Of a stretch of DNA of 14,093 nucleotides, positions 13,026 through 14,093 are shown piece after piece. Every line of letters begins with the position of its first letter. Within the stretch, counting starts at the first letter, position 1. A model generated the notes under the pieces. The model saw nothing but the letters and a program-made list of their open reading frames with translations, ran no database searches and was not told where the DNA came from. This DNA is from Pseudomonadota bacterium (lineage in GTDB: Bacteria; Desulfobacterota; Desulfobacteria; Desulfobacterales; RPRI01), in NCBI GenBank assembly GCA_018819005.1, contig JAHJQU010000348.1:1-14093 (forward strand), read 5' to 3'. Both the position numbers and the translations under genes were made by a program.

Positions 13026-14093
13026 TTAAACAAGACTGATTCCCGATAGCCAGTTTTGTGCTGTTCGGATTTGTACGCCGTCAGGATAGGTCTTTTCCCT
13101 GTCAAGTTCCTTGACTATCTGTATCTTCCTGACCTCGTTAAAATGCTTTCCAAAGAAAGAAAAGTTCGGGCTTCTGTCCGAATCACTCCATTTGACTTCG
13201 ATCATGAGTGCAGGTTGTTCATTGTTGGTTATCAGGAAATCTATTTCCCTTCCATCTTTGTTTCTTAAATAAAACAGATTCCACTGTTCACCCAAGCAGT
13301 CTTCTCTGAAATGTATCTCTTTCAACAAAGAACATGCTACAAGATTTTCCAGTTTTACTCCGGAATCTCCCGAGACCTGGCCGGTATCATAAAAATAATA
13401 TTTAGGTGATTTGAGAATGGCCCTTGAAATGTTCTTATGAAAAGGGGGAATCCTGAAGACAACATACATTGATTCCAATATGGTCAGCCATCTCTTGATC
13501 GTCTTGTCCGAACACTGGAGGTCTCCGGCAAGGGCACTGTATGATATAGGGCTTCCGACCCTTTTCTTTAACAGCTGAATCAGGGTCTCTATGGATGTAA
13601 TCTGCTGAACATTTTCAAGATCAATCAGATCCTGTTTTAAAATGATATCCAGATGGCTCCTTTTCCAGCGATTATAATAAGTCTCATCACCCTCAAGGTA
13701 AGGCTCTGGAAATCCGCCTGTCTTTAACAGTTTATCGAGTTCATCACCAATGTTTTGTGGATTAAGGATTTGTTTAATTTCTTTCAGGTCAAGGGGATGA
13801 AGCCTGAATTGAAAAAACCTTCCGGCAAGAGAGTCGCCGACTTTTTTATAGGCATCAAGCTTTGCGCTGCCGGTCACAATGATTGATGGCGGGATTTTTT
13901 CAGTATCATGGATGCCTTTGAGCCATGATTTCCAGTTCTTTAATTTATGGAGTTCATCAAAAATAACCAGGTCTTTGGATCGATCCCAGGATTTCTCGAT
14001 CAGGCTCAAACGATGCTCGGCATTGTCATAATTAAAATAGTCGAAGCTCTCCTTAAGCATTTTTGCCAGGGTGGTTTTCCCTGTCTGCCTTGG
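13026..14093 (-). CDS. AAA ATPase with C-terminal DUF4143 nuclease-like domain, 5' partial
   Basis: A minus-strand gene that runs off the right edge. The in-window 355 residues start inside the Walker A motif: PRQTGKTTLAK is encoded at 14061-14093, upstream of the first in-window Met at 14060. Counting from that Met, Walker B is LVIFDE (31-36), IIVTGS (60-65) resembles sensor 1, and SLAGRFFQFRLHPL (77-90) and TGGFPEPYL (114-122) are typical of this ATPase group. The C-terminal DUF4143 part carries a PD-(D/E)XK-like pattern: Glu238, Asp274 in GREIDFLI, and Glu288-x-Lys290 in IEVK. About 35 N-terminal residues are missing. Biological role is unsettled for this common, often horizontally transferred family. 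It ends next to the decayed hicA/hicB pair. Confidence 0.9.
   Translation of the reverse strand, partial: PRQTGKTTLAKMLKESFDYFNYDNAEHRLSLIEKSWDRSKDLVIFDELHKLKNWKSWLKGIHDTEKIPPSIIVTGSAKLDAYKKVGDSLAGRFFQFRLHPLDLKEIKQILNPQNIGDELDKLLKTGGFPEPYLEGDETYYNRWKRSHLDIILKQDLIDLENVQQITSIETLIQLLKKRVGSPISYSALAGDLQCSDKTIKRWLTILESMYVVFRIPPFHKNISRAILKSPKYYFYDTGQVSGDSGVKLENLVACSLLKEIHFREDCLGEQWNLFYLRNKDGREIDFLITNNEQPALMIEVKWSDSDRSPNFSFFGKHFNEVRKIQIVKELDREKTYPDGVQIRTAQNWLSGISLV

Noticed and set aside
1..14093. CRISPR array or defence island
   Set aside because: The tandem repeats seen are 5 to 15 bp with no spacers, and no cas genes are present; the AAA/DUF4143 gene and decayed HicAB alone do not make a defence system.

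Overview
The window looks like a chromosomal segment from an anaerobic, menaquinone-using bacterium, most likely of the Desulfobacterota (deltaproteobacterial sulfate-reducer type). This rests on three things: a complete futalosine-route menaquinone operon with a UbiD/UbiA pair, several short-period intergenic repeats, and accessory proteins (a cytidylate kinase-like/BON fusion and a 37-residue Lys-rich protein) that I associate with that group. The taxonomic call is inference; no rRNA or other phylogenetic marker is present.

Region 1 (1-387) is a divergent intergenic region. A gene on the minus strand begins at the left edge (Shine-Dalgarno plus first codons only). Facing right is a good sigma70-type promoter (216-244), followed by an 18-bp-arm hairpin (257-309) that would lie in the leader of the menaquinone operon.

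Region 2 (388-7612) is a seven-gene plus-strand operon, mqnL-mqnP-mqnE-mqnA-mqnC-mqnD-mqnB. MqnA dehydrates chorismate, MqnE (radical SAM) makes aminofutalosine, MqnB removes the base, MqnC (radical SAM) cyclises, and MqnD releases 1,4-dihydroxy-6-naphthoate. MqnP then prenylates and MqnL (UbiD-like) decarboxylates. The prenyl-FMN synthase (UbiX/MqnM), the final methyltransferase and an aminofutalosine deaminase are not in the window. mqnL/mqnP and mqnD/mqnB overlap, and mqnE/mqnA are 16 bp apart. The three wider gaps each hold a different short tandem repeat (15-, 9- and 8-bp units).

Region 3 (7613-9893) holds an intergenic stretch with a large imperfect inverted repeat, then two minus-strand lipoprotein genes of unknown function, the upstream one with a recognisable promoter and a pentanucleotide repeat in its leader.

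Region 4 (10239-11944, minus strand) runs in transcription order: cytidylate kinase-like/BON fusion protein, a short HPr-like polypeptide without the active-site His, a 37-residue Lys-rich protein with a strong ribosome binding site, and a small TM2-like membrane protein.

Region 5 (11945-14093) is accessory: a stretch with no convincing gene, a REP-like GGGGTCGGGC hairpin, a decayed HicA/HicB toxin-antitoxin pair (hicA lacking its 5' half, hicB frameshifted), and an AAA ATPase/DUF4143 gene that runs off the right edge.
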